DNA of 64,000 bases from Mucilaginibacter roseus (GTDB lineage Bacteria; Bacteroidota; Bacteroidia; Sphingobacteriales; Sphingobacteriaceae): the NCBI RefSeq assembly GCF_021215455.1, contig NZ_JAJPWV010000003.1, forward strand, positions 310,001-374,000, given 5' to 3'. How positions within the stretch are numbered: position 1 is the first letter of the stretch; every line of letters starts with the position of its first letter. Below the pieces are notes generated by a model. That model was not told the DNA's origin. It did not search any database and saw only the letters and a list, made by a program, of their open reading frames with translations. Positions 18,342 to 27,055 of this stretch are shown here, one piece after another. A program made the translations under genes and the position numbers.

Positions 18342-19603
18342 AACGTAGTGCCCGCCCCCTCTTTGCTATCGCACCACATGCGGCCACGGTTTGCTTTAAT
18401 AAAATCCCATGACAGCATTAAGCCAAGGCCGGTGCCTTTTTCACCGCTGGTGCCGTATGTACTGTCCAGCCGTCCTTCAGTAAACAGCTCGGCCTGTTTG
18501 TCTGCCGGAATGCCTTTCCCATCGTCATGCACGGCGATAACAGCCGTATCGGTTTTTGTTTCCGTTGTAATGGCTATTTTTCCACCGGGGTAAGAGAATT
18601 TAATGGCGTTACTAATTAGATTACGCATAATAAAATCAAGCTGGTCGCTGTCCGCAAGTACCGGAAGGCCGTTGTTGTGCGGCGCGTTGATCTCGATGTT
18701 TTTGGCAATTGCCTGTGCCCGTAAAAGATCAAGGGATTTTTGGATGGCCGTCATGGCATCAACGGATGCAAGTTTTGGCTCGGCGCCCTTAAGTTGTGCC
18801 GATGCCCAGTTAAGCAGTGTGTTTAAGGTTTCATTAAAAGATCGGCTTTGCTGTTTAAGTAAGCTGATAATTTCTTTTTCTTCCTTCTCGGTCAATACAC
18901 CGGCATCAACCAATTCAAGCGCTTGCATAATGCCGCCCGCAGGGCCGCGCAAATCATGCCCTATGATGGAAAATAAGGTATCTTTTATATGGTTTGATTT
19001 GTGTAATGCTTTATTAAGCCGCTTAATGCGGTGTATGTAGAAGGCAAAAACAATGGCAATCAATCCAACGGCAATCAATATGGTAATTAAGACGGCGAGT
19101 TTACGGTCATCCGTTTCCTGCGCGTGAACGCGGGCGGCGTCGCGGCGCTTGTTTTCCTCAAATACGGCCCTTAGTAGCTTTTGGTGTGCCTCAAGTGCTG
19201 CCAGCGATTCTTTATAGTTTTGCTGCTCTTTATGTACGCTGCTTATAGCCATCAGTATATGCGCGCGCAAATCCTTTTTGTCCAGATCTTCAGCGATTTT
19301 TAAAGCGCTATCAAGGTATATCAGGCTTTGATCAGCATTTTGATCTTTAAGTAACAAGGCGATATTTACCAACGCGTGTGCCTGATGTTCGTGCAGGTCG
19401 TGGCGGCGGGCGTGAGTCAGCGCCCGTTTATGGTAATGCAGCGCTTTTTCAGTATCGAGCTGAGAAGCGAAGGCTTTTGCAGAATCGGTAATGCTATGAT
19501 AGGTGGTAACATGGGTGGTGTCAGTTGAGTCGGCGGCAGACTGGCCTTTGCAACTGCTCAATACGGCAACTGTCAGTAAAAACAAGAGCAAAATAAAACG
19601 CAT
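18314..19603 (-). CDS. Orphan TPR-type sensor histidine kinase (HisKA/HATPase)
   Basis: 429 residues. The N-terminus is a lipoprotein-like signal (AVLSSC, Cys 18), followed by TPR-like helices at about 45-145 that would lie in the periplasm, one membrane helix at about 169-190, the HisKA dimerisation domain with the H-box SIIGHDLRGP (phospho-acceptor His 216) and a HATPase domain with N-box NLISNAIKFS, G1 HDDGKGIP and G2 EKGTGLGL. All motifs needed for autophosphorylation are intact. No response regulator lies next to it. Its 3' end overlaps the 3' end of the gene at 16803 by 28 bases on the opposite strand. Signal and partner are unknown. Confidence 0.93.
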   Translation of the reverse strand: MRFILLLFLLTVAVLSSCKGQSAADSTDTTHVTTYHSITDSAKAFASQLDTEKALHYHKRALTHARRHDLHEHQAHALVNIALLLKDQNADQSLIYLDSALKIAEDLDKKDLRAHILMAISSVHKEQQNYKESLAALEAHQKLLRAVFEENKRRDAARVHAQETDDRKLAVLITILIAVGLIAIVFAFYIHRIKRLNKALHKSNHIKDTLFSIIGHDLRGPAGGIMQALELVDAGVLTEKEEKEIISLLKQQSRSFNETLNTLLNWASAQLKGAEPKLASVDAMTAIQKSLDLLRAQAIAKNIEINAPHNNGLPVLADSDQLDFIMRNLISNAIKFSYPGGKIAITTETKTDTAVIAVHDDGKGIPADKQAELFTEGRLDSTYGTSGEKGTGLGLMLSWDFIKANRGRMWCDSKEGAGTTFYVSFPLPG

Positions 19604-19788
19604 AGGTTTATTACGAATAGTTGTAAAGCTTAGTTGTATTTTTCAATCGCTTACAATGATAAATATATTATTTTCGCTTATTAATTCAGCTCAAGCCAGG
19701 AGTTATACATAATAATAAATATCTCAGTTCCCTAAAAAAGCGCTATTATTTACCTGTCGCTTTTTTTATCAATTTTTTCTATATCATT

Positions 19789-21135
19789 ATGAAGTTGCTA
19801 TCAACAACCCTCACAAGCGTCTTTATATTTTTAGCTTTTATAACTAACGCCCAATCAGTATCACCTATTGCGGGTCGCGATACTTCTAAGGAAAAAGGTA
19901 TCAGTCAACGCGTTAACTTCCATTTCCAGCAAACGGTTATCACGCAAACAAAACCAGGTTTTAGTGCACCGTACTCGGGTTTAAATAGTTTATCGCCCAA
20001 CCGCGAAACGGCAACATCCATAACCTCAACCCTGTTTGCGGGGGCACGGTTGTGGAAGGGGGCAGAGGCGTATTTTAATCCTGAGCTATCAGGCGGGTCA
20101 GGCTTTAGCAAAACGCTTGGTGTGGCCGGTTTTCCCAATGGCGAAACCTTTCGTGTAGGCAGCGCCGAACCTAAAATCTATTTAGCGCGGCTTTATCTCA
20201 CCCAAAACTTTGAATGGGGCAATGATCAGGATACACTTACGGATGACGCGAACCAGTTAGCCGGATTGAAGAGCAAGCGTTATTTTTCTATCACGGCAGG
20301 TAAATTCGGCATGGCCGATTTTTTTGATGGTAATACGTTCAGTCATGACCCGCGCACGCAGTTCATGAACTGGTCGCTGATGAGTAACGGCGCATGGGAT
20401 TATCCGGCAAACACCCGCGGTTATGTGCTGGGCTTATATACCGAGTTGGGTATGCCCGACTGGAGCCTGCGGTTTGCGTTTACTACTACCACTACAACCG
20501 CCAATGGTTCTGTATGGGATGGGCGCATTAGTAAGGCCAACACACAAACGCTTGAATACGAAAAGCGATATACGCTAAACGGGCAAAAAGGCGCGTTGCG
20601 CTTGCTTGGCTTTCGTAACAAGGGCAAAATGGGCCGGTACCGCGATGCTCTGGCGTTCAGCAACCCGCCGGTGATTGATACGGTGCAGGCCTATGGCCAC
20701 CACAAATATGGCTTTGGTATAAATGCAGAGCAATTCTTTATGGATGACTTTGGTGTATTTGCAAGGGCGAGCTGGAATGATGGGCGCACCGAAACCTGGG
20801 CGTTTACTGAAATTGACCGATCAGTAAGCATTGGCGGCGTGTTAAAAGGCAACTCATGGCAGCGTGATGATGACGAGATAGGCCTTGCGTTGGTTGATAA
20901 CGGCATCTCGGGCGATCACCGGGACTACCTGGCCGCTGGAGGCTATGGTTTCATCATCGGCGATGGAAAACTAAATTATGGTACCGAACTGATTGCGGAG
21001 CTTTACTATAAAGTGAACGCCTATCAGCATAAATTTTATATAAGTCCCGATTATCAGTTTGTGATGAACCCTGCTTACAATAAAGATAGGGGACCGGTAA
21101 ATGTATTCGCTATTAGGGCACACGCCGAGTTCTAA
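19789..21135 (+). CDS. Carbohydrate porin, OprB-like
   Basis: 448 residues with a signal peptide ending near TNAQS (residue 23). The body matches OprB-type 16-stranded porins: an N-terminal FHFQQTVITQ strand, an ARLYLTQNFEWG segment, SITAGKFGMADFFDGNTFSHDPRTQFMNWS (shown here only as the family's well-known pore motif, SITAGKFGMADFFD...NTFSHDPRTQFMNW), and the C-terminal YHHKYGF/ARASWNDGRTE strands, ending in Phe. It would allow passive entry of sugars across the outer membrane. It is a single gene between the kinase and the copper operon, with a clear terminator at 21147-21190. The substrate is not predictable. Confidence 0.88.
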   Translation: MKLLSTTLTSVFIFLAFITNAQSVSPIAGRDTSKEKGISQRVNFHFQQTVITQTKPGFSAPYSGLNSLSPNRETATSITSTLFAGARLWKGAEAYFNPELSGGSGFSKTLGVAGFPNGETFRVGSAEPKIYLARLYLTQNFEWGNDQDTLTDDANQLAGLKSKRYFSITAGKFGMADFFDGNTFSHDPRTQFMNWSLMSNGAWDYPANTRGYVLGLYTELGMPDWSLRFAFTTTTTTANGSVWDGRISKANTQTLEYEKRYTLNGQKGALRLLGFRNKGKMGRYRDALAFSNPPVIDTVQAYGHHKYGFGINAEQFFMDDFGVFARASWNDGRTETWAFTEIDRSVSIGGVLKGNSWQRDDDEIGLALVDNGISGDHRDYLAAGGYGFIIGDGKLNYGTELIAELYYKVNAYQHKFYISPDYQFVMNPAYNKDRGPVNVFAIRAHAEF

Positions 21136-21146
21136 AAACGTATAAT

Positions 21147-21190
21147 TGATGTGGGCGTTGCTTAAATGGCAACGCCCGCATCAGTTTTTT
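21147..21190 (+). terminator. Rho-independent terminator after the porin gene
   Basis: A 15-bp stem, TGATGTGGGCGTTGC (21147-21161) with its complement at 21169-21183 (one T-G wobble), loop TTAAATG, followed by GTTTTTT. Confidence 0.9.
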
Positions 21191-21200
21191 AAAAGGATAT

Positions 21201-21232
21201 TTTGCAGCGCCAATGCTTTATCCTTACTTTTG
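21201..21232 (+). promoter_or_regulatory. Near-perfect Bacteroidota promoter of the copper operon
   Basis: TTTG at 21201-21204, exactly 20 bases, then TACTTTTG at 21225-21232, which matches TTTG-N20-TAnnTTTG completely. The ATG at 21238 lies only six bases downstream of the -7 box, about where transcription should begin, so the message may have almost no leader. This argues against the upstream TTG start at 21202, which would lie within the promoter. Confidence 0.6.
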
Positions 21233-21237
21233 CGCCA

Positions 21238-21612
21238 ATGTTTAACCGGTGTTTAGCCATAGTATTACTTTTTGCCCTGGTAGGTTCTAATTTCTCCAGG
21301 TTTTTTGTGTACGCCGGTTTTGAGGTCAATCAAAAGTTCATCGCGTCAACCCTGTGCGAAAACAAGGCCCGCCCCTGGATGAACTGTAACGGCCGCTGCT
21401 ACCTGATGAAAAAGCTGAAGCAGGCCGAAGAAAAAGAAAAAAAGCAGGAGCGTGAAGACAAGCGCAACCAATACCAGGAAGCCTTGCCCGCTACTATCGC
21501 TTTCTTTTCGTTACTGGACAGGGTAATGCCGCGAAAATTATTTCCGCAGTTGCCTGCACCCGGTGTTATTGACCGTGCCGTGCCTATCTTCCAGCCACCT
21601 AAAATAGCCTGA
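21238..21612 (+). CDS. Small membrane-anchored CNGRC protein, probably copper-related
   Basis: About 124 residues from ATG 21238. One N-terminal hydrophobic segment (LAIVLLFALVGSNFSRFF) is followed by FEVNQKFIASTLCENKARP and then WMNCNGRCYLMKKL, with Cys 40, 50 and 54, and a highly charged helix (QAEEKEKKQEREDKRNQ). Bacteroidota proteins with this V-N-x-x-(F/Y)-I-A-x-x-L-C plus C-x-G-x-C layout recur next to metal-handling genes; I know of no established function. Here it opens an operon with MbnP and an MbnH-like enzyme, so copper sensing or delivery is plausible. The Cys cluster could bind a metal. 159 bases separate it from mbnP. Confidence 0.7.
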   Translation: MFNRCLAIVLLFALVGSNFSRFFVYAGFEVNQKFIASTLCENKARPWMNCNGRCYLMKKLKQAEEKEKKQEREDKRNQYQEALPATIAFFSLLDRVMPRKLFPQLPAPGVIDRAVPIFQPPKIA

Positions 21613-21771
21613 TCGTTTACCCTTTAATTGGCGCCGTTGCGGTTAAAGCATGTGGCATCCCTTATGTAGCTGACTATGGCATTGCTATGCCTGTTGTCGC
21701 TCATTCTATTTAATTAATCGATCATACATCCCCTTATAACAATAGTTATCTCAAGGGCTATTTAAATACTC

Positions 21772-22602
21772 ATGAAAAAAATTTTATTCCTGTTGGCCGG
21801 TGTGGCCCTGTTAACGTCTTGCAGCAAGAACAATGATAATGTTGAACCCGACTTTAACGAATCAAATCTGGCTACGCTTTCTGTAGAGTTTGATAATATT
21901 GTAGGCGACCGCACCCTTACGCTTAACAGCACCGCAAGTCCCTATACCAATGCCGCCGGCGAAAAGTTTACCCTTTCAAAAGTACAGTACTTCATCAGCA
22001 ATATTAAAGTAAGCAAGGCTGATGGCACCACTTATACCGTAAACCAGGACAGCAGCTATTTCTTAATAAACGCAGCTGACAAGGATACCCGTTTTGCCGA
22101 AGTGAAGGTACCCGAGGGCGATTACACTAAAATCAGCTTTATTGTAGGTGTCGACAGTTTGCGCAGTACCATGGATGTAAGCAAACGTACCGGCGTGCTT
22201 GATCCGTCGGGCAGTATGGAGGATGGCATGTACTGGAGCTGGAATTCAGGTTATATCTTCTTTAAAATGGAAGGTAATTCTGACGTGGTGTCAAACGACG
22301 CCAGTGGCGACCCAACCGGTAAAAAGCAGTTCAAATATCATATAGGTGGTTTTGGTGGATATTCCGCGCCTACCATTAACAACATAAAAACTGTTACCGT
22401 TGACCTGACAACTGCCGGTATTGCCCGCGTACGTAAAGGCCGCGAAAGTAACATCCACATGTTTGTTGATCTGCTTAAAGTGTTTAATGGTACAAACAGC
22501 TTTAGCATAGCGGCTCATCCAAGCGTAATGTTTGGCGATTTCAGCAGTAAGATAGCCGGTAACTTTGCCGGAATGTTCCGCCATGATCATACCGAAAATT
22601 AA
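21772..22602 (+). CDS. mbnP: MbnP-family copper-binding lipoprotein
   Basis: 276 residues. A lipoprotein signal ends ALLTSC (Cys 17). The mature protein is beta-rich and contains the family's conserved EKFTLSKVQYFISNIKV (about 64-80), a YFLINA strand, FIVGVDS, the double-Trp motif MYWSWNSGYIFFK with Trp 155 and Trp 157, and a C-terminal IHMFVDLLKVFNG followed by HPSVMFGDF. In the characterised methanotroph protein a Trp of this protein is oxidised to kynurenine by the partner dihaem enzyme and helps form a high-affinity copper site. The partner gene follows 11 bases downstream. No methanobactin precursor gene is in sight, so this would be a stand-alone copper-binding pair. Confidence 0.88.
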   Translation: MKKILFLLAGVALLTSCSKNNDNVEPDFNESNLATLSVEFDNIVGDRTLTLNSTASPYTNAAGEKFTLSKVQYFISNIKVSKADGTTYTVNQDSSYFLINAADKDTRFAEVKVPEGDYTKISFIVGVDSLRSTMDVSKRTGVLDPSGSMEDGMYWSWNSGYIFFKMEGNSDVVSNDASGDPTGKKQFKYHIGGFGGYSAPTINNIKTVTVDLTTAGIARVRKGRESNIHMFVDLLKVFNGTNSFSIAAHPSVMFGDFSSKIAGNFAGMFRHDHTEN

Positions 22603-22613
22603 TAAACATCGCC

Positions 22614-23666
22614 ATGAAAAAAAGAGCATTATGGATAGTGCTGCTGTGTTTCGGGGTGATGCTTTATGCCTGTAAAAAGGAAAGTGAAAAACAAGATGAG
22701 GTAAGTACATTCTCCGGCTTTAAAAAGCCGGGGAATTTCCCTGAGCCGCAGTATAAACTGGCTAATAACCCGGTTACTGAAGCCGGCTTTTTGCTGGGCC
22801 GCAGTTTGTTTTATGAGCCAAGGTTGTCTCGTAATAATACTATTTCCTGCGGATCGTGCCATATTCAATCATCAGCATTTACCCAGCACGGGCACGATGT
22901 AAGCCATGGTATAGAGGATAGGTTAGGCACCCGCAATTCGCCGCCTATCATGAACCTGGCCTGGAACAAAGCCTTTATGTGGGGCGGTGGTATATTCGAT
23001 CTGGACCTGCAGCCCATAGCGCCCATTACCGCGCATGAGGAAATGGACGAAAGCGTGGAAAATGTTATGGTGAAGCTAAGGCAGGTAAGCAAGTACCCCA
23101 GTATGTTTAAAGCGGCATTCGGCAGCGATGAGATCACCACAGCAAGGTTTATGAAAGCTTTATCGCAATTTATGCTGATGTGCGTAAGCGCGGATTCAAA
23201 GTATGATAAGGTTATGCGTAAAGAGGCCGGTGCAAGTTTTACCGCCGACGAACAAGCAGGGTACGAACTCTTTAAGGCTAAATGTGCAGCCTGTCATACT
23301 GAGCCTTTATTTACCGATGGGGCATTTCGCAACAATGGCCTCGGCCCTAGCCCGATTGATGACCAGGGTTTGTACACTGCTACTCTGCAAGCTACAGATA
23401 GATATAAGTTTAAAGTGCCGAGCCTGCGTAACGTGAGCTACACAGCGCCCTATATGCATGATGGGCGTTTCCTGTCGCTGAATGCCGTATTTGAGCATTA
23501 CAACAGCGATGTACAGGCAACCCCAAACCTTGATCCGTTGTTGCAGCAAAGCAGCGGCACAAAAGGCATAGTCCTGTCGGCAGATGATCGTAGCAAACTT
23601 ACATCTTTCCTGAAAACGCTTGATGATCCGGATTTTATAACCCGTAAGGAACTGGCTGAGCAATAA
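22614..23666 (+). CDS. mbnH: MbnH-like dihaem cytochrome c peroxidase family enzyme (lipoprotein)
   Basis: 350 residues. The N-terminal signal ends VMLYAC, so it is probably a lipoprotein (Cys 20). Two haem c sites are present: CGSCH at 79-83 and CAACH at 224-228, and the MauG/CcpA hallmark VPSLRNVSYTAPYMHDGRF near 275. The family reduces peroxide or oxidises protein side chains through a bis-Fe(IV) state. Directly downstream of MbnP it most likely does the latter, converting a Trp in MbnP to kynurenine, as in methanotrophs. A plain peroxidase role cannot be ruled out. 10 bases separate it from the next gene. Confidence 0.88.
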   Translation: MKKRALWIVLLCFGVMLYACKKESEKQDEVSTFSGFKKPGNFPEPQYKLANNPVTEAGFLLGRSLFYEPRLSRNNTISCGSCHIQSSAFTQHGHDVSHGIEDRLGTRNSPPIMNLAWNKAFMWGGGIFDLDLQPIAPITAHEEMDESVENVMVKLRQVSKYPSMFKAAFGSDEITTARFMKALSQFMLMCVSADSKYDKVMRKEAGASFTADEQAGYELFKAKCAACHTEPLFTDGAFRNNGLGPSPIDDQGLYTATLQATDRYKFKVPSLRNVSYTAPYMHDGRFLSLNAVFEHYNSDVQATPNLDPLLQQSSGTKGIVLSADDRSKLTSFLKTLDDPDFITRKELAEQ

Positions 23667-23676
23667 AAAAATCATT

Positions 23677-24597
23677 ATGAAGAAATACTTAATTATATTA
23701 CTGTTAGCGGTTCTAAGCTACCCGACTATGGCTTGCGATATATGCGGCTGTGGCGTGGGTAGTTACTATTTAGGCATATTGCCCGAATATAATAAGCGCT
23801 TTATAGGCATGCGTTACCAGCACAAAACGCTGGTAACACACCTCGGGCCTTTCGGCGAGCGTACGCCGCTAACGTCTGACGAAACATACCAAACCATGGA
23901 GCTTTGGGGTGGTTGGAACATCGGTAAAAAATTCCGTGTGCTGGCATTTGTACCCTACAATTTTAACGAGCGCACGGCACAAACCGGAGATGGTTATAAG
24001 GATGGTTTAGGTGATGTTGCCGTGATGGGTTACTACAACCTGCTAAGCAAACGCGGTATGGTTGGTGAGCAGCTAATTGTGCACTCGTTATGGGTAGGTG
24101 CAGGTATAAAAGCGCCAACCGGTAAGTACGAACCCGCGGAACGCAAGTTAAGCAGCGAATCGCCTAATAATTTTCAGTTAGGCACCGCGAGTACCGATTT
24201 TACATTGAACGCCGCTTATGATGTTCGCTTGATGGACTTGGGACTGAACGTGAACGCCAATTACAAGATCAATACCGCTAATAAGTACAATTATCGTTAT
24301 GGCAATAAGCTAACCACCAACGCTTTGCTGTACTATAAGTTTCGTTTCTTTAAAAAACTTACAGTAGCGCCAAACGCGGGTGTGTTGTATGAAACATCGC
24401 AGCAGGATGTAGAAGATAAAAAATACACCGTTGATGTGTCCGGCGGGCATGTACTATCGCTGGTAGGGGGGCTCGAAGCTAATTATGGCCGTTTTTCTGC
24501 CGGGGCTAACTACCAGGATGTGGCTTCGCAACAACTGGCCAACAACCGGGTAAGTGCAGGCAACAGGTTAATGGTGCACTTATCGGTGGCTTTTTAA
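23677..24597 (+). CDS. Outer-membrane beta-barrel protein with N-terminal CDICGCG motif
   Basis: 306 residues. The signal peptide ends at about TMA (residue 19), so the mature protein starts CDICGCG (Cys 20, 23, 25). Amphipathic strands then follow, each with alternating aromatic residues, and the chain ends in HLSVAF with a terminal Phe. It looks like a phenol-degradation-type or transporter-like barrel of 12 or so strands. The three N-terminal cysteines are unusual for an outer-membrane barrel and could bind a metal in the periplasm or outside. As a member of the MbnP/MbnH operon it may move copper or a copper complex across the outer membrane; this is inference. Confidence 0.8.
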   Translation: MKKYLIILLLAVLSYPTMACDICGCGVGSYYLGILPEYNKRFIGMRYQHKTLVTHLGPFGERTPLTSDETYQTMELWGGWNIGKKFRVLAFVPYNFNERTAQTGDGYKDGLGDVAVMGYYNLLSKRGMVGEQLIVHSLWVGAGIKAPTGKYEPAERKLSSESPNNFQLGTASTDFTLNAAYDVRLMDLGLNVNANYKINTANKYNYRYGNKLTTNALLYYKFRFFKKLTVAPNAGVLYETSQQDVEDKKYTVDVSGGHVLSLVGGLEANYGRFSAGANYQDVASQQLANNRVSAGNRLMVHLSVAF

Positions 24598-24616
24598 CAT
24601 TTAATCATAATTTAAA

Positions 24617-25111
24617 ATGAAGAGTTTAAAATATACAATCATCGTATTTGCAACGGGCTTAACGCTGTTTCAATCGTGCCAGCAGGAAACGAGCTACAAA
24701 CAAGTGCGCGATGAGGTCATCACCGCGCATGATAAGCTGATGGCCGATGATGAAAAGGTAATGAACAATAAAATGAAGCTTGATACCCTGGCATCACCGG
24801 CGTATCTGCTAAAGGTTAAAACAGAAAAACCTGAAACCGATACTGCCTTACTTCGCCGAGAAGCGGATAGTTTACGCCTCGAGTTAGATTCGGCCGGTAC
24901 CCGCATGAGCGAGTGGATGCAGAAATTTGAACCCGAGCAAAGCGGCAAATCAAACGCTGAAGCAGTAGCTTATTTTGAAGGCGAAAAGAAGAAGGTTATC
25001 ATGTTGGACAGCCTATACCAGGCATTGCTGAAGCAATCAGGAGCTTATCTGAAACAATACAATTTTAAAACGGATGAGCACACGGGAGAGCATCATCACA
25101 TGAAAATGTAA
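24617..25111 (+). CDS. Small lipoprotein with coiled coil and His/Met-rich tail
   Basis: 164 residues. The signal ends TLFQSC (Cys 21). The mature part is almost entirely helical and charged (for example SYKQVRDEVITAHDKLMADD and RREADSLRLELDSAGTRMSEW), which suggests a coiled coil. The C-terminus EHTGEHHHMKM has four His and two Met in the last eleven residues and looks able to bind copper. It is the last gene of the copper operon, 19 bases after the barrel gene, and is followed by a terminator. I know of no characterised homologue. Confidence 0.78.
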   Translation: MKSLKYTIIVFATGLTLFQSCQQETSYKQVRDEVITAHDKLMADDEKVMNNKMKLDTLASPAYLLKVKTEKPETDTALLRREADSLRLELDSAGTRMSEWMQKFEPEQSGKSNAEAVAYFEGEKKKVIMLDSLYQALLKQSGAYLKQYNFKTDEHTGEHHHMKM

Positions 25112-25118
25112 TATAAAG

Positions 25119-25147
25119 AGCGGCGGTTTAATAATCGCCGCTTTTTT
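25119..25147 (+). terminator. Rho-independent terminator of the copper operon
   Basis: Stem AGCGGCG (25119-25125) with its complement CGCCGCT (25136-25142), 10-base loop, then a run of T at 25142-25147. Confidence 0.85.
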
Positions 25148-25237
25148 ATTTAATGTGAGCCGTACACGCAAGTAAATTGAGCCATGCACGAAAATGCTCC
25201 CGCACCAAAAACAAGCAATTTTGTTATGTAAAAAAAC

Positions 25238-26215
25238 ATGACAATGAAAAACATCGAAAAAATAACACTTGGAAACAACGGCCCACAGGTATCAAAGCTT
25301 GGTTTGGGCTGTATGCGCATGTCATCAGTATGGGGCGGCCCAACAAATGATGAGAGCGAAAGCATCGCTACTATACACGCGGCGCTTGATCACGGTATTA
25401 ACTTTTTAAATACCGGTGATTTTTATGGTGCCGGCCATAACGAATTATTGATTGGCAAAGCTTTAAAAGACCGCCGCGACGAGGCCTTTATCAGCGTTAA
25501 GTTTGGAGCCATTTTTCATAACGGGCAATGGTTGGGTTTGGATCTGCGTCCTAATTCAATCAAAAATTTTATTAACTACTCGCTAACCAGGCTTGGGATT
25601 GAGACCATTGATTTATATCAGCCCAGCCGGATGGATAACAGCGTACCGGTTGAGGATATTATAGGTACTGTTGCCGACTTGATTAAAGAAGGCAAAGTAC
25701 GTTACCTGGGTGTTTCTGAAATCAATGCCGAGCAGTTGCGTAAAGCAAACAGCGTATACCCGGTAAGTGCGCTTGAAATAGGTTATTCACTTGCCGACCG
25801 CCAGATCGAGGCCGACCTGCTGCCTGCCGCTGCCGAATTAGGCATAACCATAGTAGCGTTTGCCAATACTGCCGAAGGCTTGCTAACAGGCGATTTAAAA
25901 GCGCCGCTTGCTGAAAATGATTATCGTAACCATTTTTCACGCTTTCAGGGTGATAACCTGCAAAAAAATCTGGCAAAGGTTGAGGTATTTAAACAAATTG
26001 CCGCCCAAAAGGGAATTACACCTACGCAATTGGCGATAGCCTGGGTAAATGCGCAAGGCGAAAATATTATGCCGTTGGTTAGCATGAGTCGCCGCTCTCG
26101 CCTGCCCGAAAATATGGAAGCAATGCAAGTTGAACTTACGGCCGATGAAATGGATTTACTGAATACTGAATTCGCACCCGGTGCAATATTGGGCGGTACC
26201 TACCTGCAGCGATAA
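25238..26215 (+). CDS. Aldo/keto reductase family protein with altered catalytic residues
   Basis: 325 residues, no signal, so cytoplasmic. It has the (beta/alpha)8 fold motifs: SKLGLGCMRMS, the NTGDFYGAGHNE segment, SVKFG and the LGVSEINAEQ strand. The canonical tetrad is Asp, Tyr, Lys, His. Here Tyr 63 and Lys 88 are kept, but the Asp is Asn 58 (FLNTGDFYG where FDTAxxYG is usual) and the His is Ser 130 (LYQPSRMD where PHRVD is usual). I recall a subfamily of AKR proteins with Ala or Ser at the His position, so this is probably a subfamily trait and not decay. It could still be a reductase with altered specificity. The AraC regulator follows 33 bases later and may control it. Confidence 0.9.
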   Translation: MTMKNIEKITLGNNGPQVSKLGLGCMRMSSVWGGPTNDESESIATIHAALDHGINFLNTGDFYGAGHNELLIGKALKDRRDEAFISVKFGAIFHNGQWLGLDLRPNSIKNFINYSLTRLGIETIDLYQPSRMDNSVPVEDIIGTVADLIKEGKVRYLGVSEINAEQLRKANSVYPVSALEIGYSLADRQIEADLLPAAAELGITIVAFANTAEGLLTGDLKAPLAENDYRNHFSRFQGDNLQKNLAKVEVFKQIAAQKGITPTQLAIAWVNAQGENIMPLVSMSRRSRLPENMEAMQVELTADEMDLLNTEFAPGAILGGTYLQR

Positions 26216-26248
26216 TTACGTAAGTTTGAGGAGATAATCAACACAGCT

Positions 26249-27055
26249 ATGTTAAACCCAACGGTACTTATTCCGGGCGTGATCTTCTTTTCGTACTATG
26301 CTGATGTGCGCAAGGATAAGGTGTGCTTTTTGGAGCACACTACGCTTGTAATGCAGATAGCCGGGCGGTTTACTATGGCAACTACCGGCCAAAGCATATC
26401 AATGGAAAAAGGCGAGATGCTGTTGATCCGTAAAAATCAGCTGGCTGAGCTAACCAAAACCCCTCTTAATGGCGAAAGCTATCAAACGGTAATCATCTGC
26501 CTGAATGAAAACCTGCTCAGGCAGATCGCACTGGAAGAGGAAATTGAAAATAACGAAAGGTATACAGGCAAACCCAATATCCTCATCCCGCCCAACGAGT
26601 TTTTGCAGGCCTTTTTCCAGTCGATATTACCCTATGTACACCACTCCGACGAAAAGATAACTAATGCCGTTGGTATGCTTAAGGTAAAGGAGGCGGTGCT
26701 GTTGTTGTTACATACCATGCCGGAGCTACGGACTTTGTTGTTTGACTTTTCGGAACCGTATAAAATTGACTTGGAAAAGTTCATGCTCAACAATTTTCAC
26801 TATAACATACCGGTAGAGAAATTTGCAGCATTAACCGGCAGGAGCCTCGCAGGCTTTAAGCGTGATTTTCAAAAGATATTTGGCACATCGCCAAGGCAAT
26901 GGCTGCAGGAAATGCGCCTCACAACGGCGCTGAACCTGATTGAGAATAAACGAAAAAAGGCCTCTGCCATTTACCTCGATCTCGGTTTCGAGAGCCTCTC
27001 GCACTTCTCGCACTCGTTTAAAAAACGGTTTGGCCGTACGCCAACTGGCGTATAA
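26249..27055 (+). CDS. AraC-family transcriptional regulator
   Basis: 268 residues. The N-terminal part (about 1-150) is a beta-rich sensor domain similar to AraC cupins (FLEHTTLVMQIAGRF, KGEMLLIRKNQLAEL). Residues about 165-268 form the double helix-turn-helix, with IPVEKFAALTGRSLAGFKRDF for the first and AIYLDLGFESLSHFSHSFKKRFG for the second, ending PTGV. It lies 33 bases downstream of the aldo/keto reductase; a TAAGTTTG matching the -7 consensus lies at 26221-26228 without a clear -33 element. It probably controls its neighbour or itself; the inducer is unknown. Confidence 0.92.
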   Translation: MLNPTVLIPGVIFFSYYADVRKDKVCFLEHTTLVMQIAGRFTMATTGQSISMEKGEMLLIRKNQLAELTKTPLNGESYQTVIICLNENLLRQIALEEEIENNERYTGKPNILIPPNEFLQAFFQSILPYVHHSDEKITNAVGMLKVKEAVLLLLHTMPELRTLLFDFSEPYKIDLEKFMLNNFHYNIPVEKFAALTGRSLAGFKRDFQKIFGTSPRQWLQEMRLTTALNLIENKRKKASAIYLDLGFESLSHFSHSFKKRFGRTPTGV

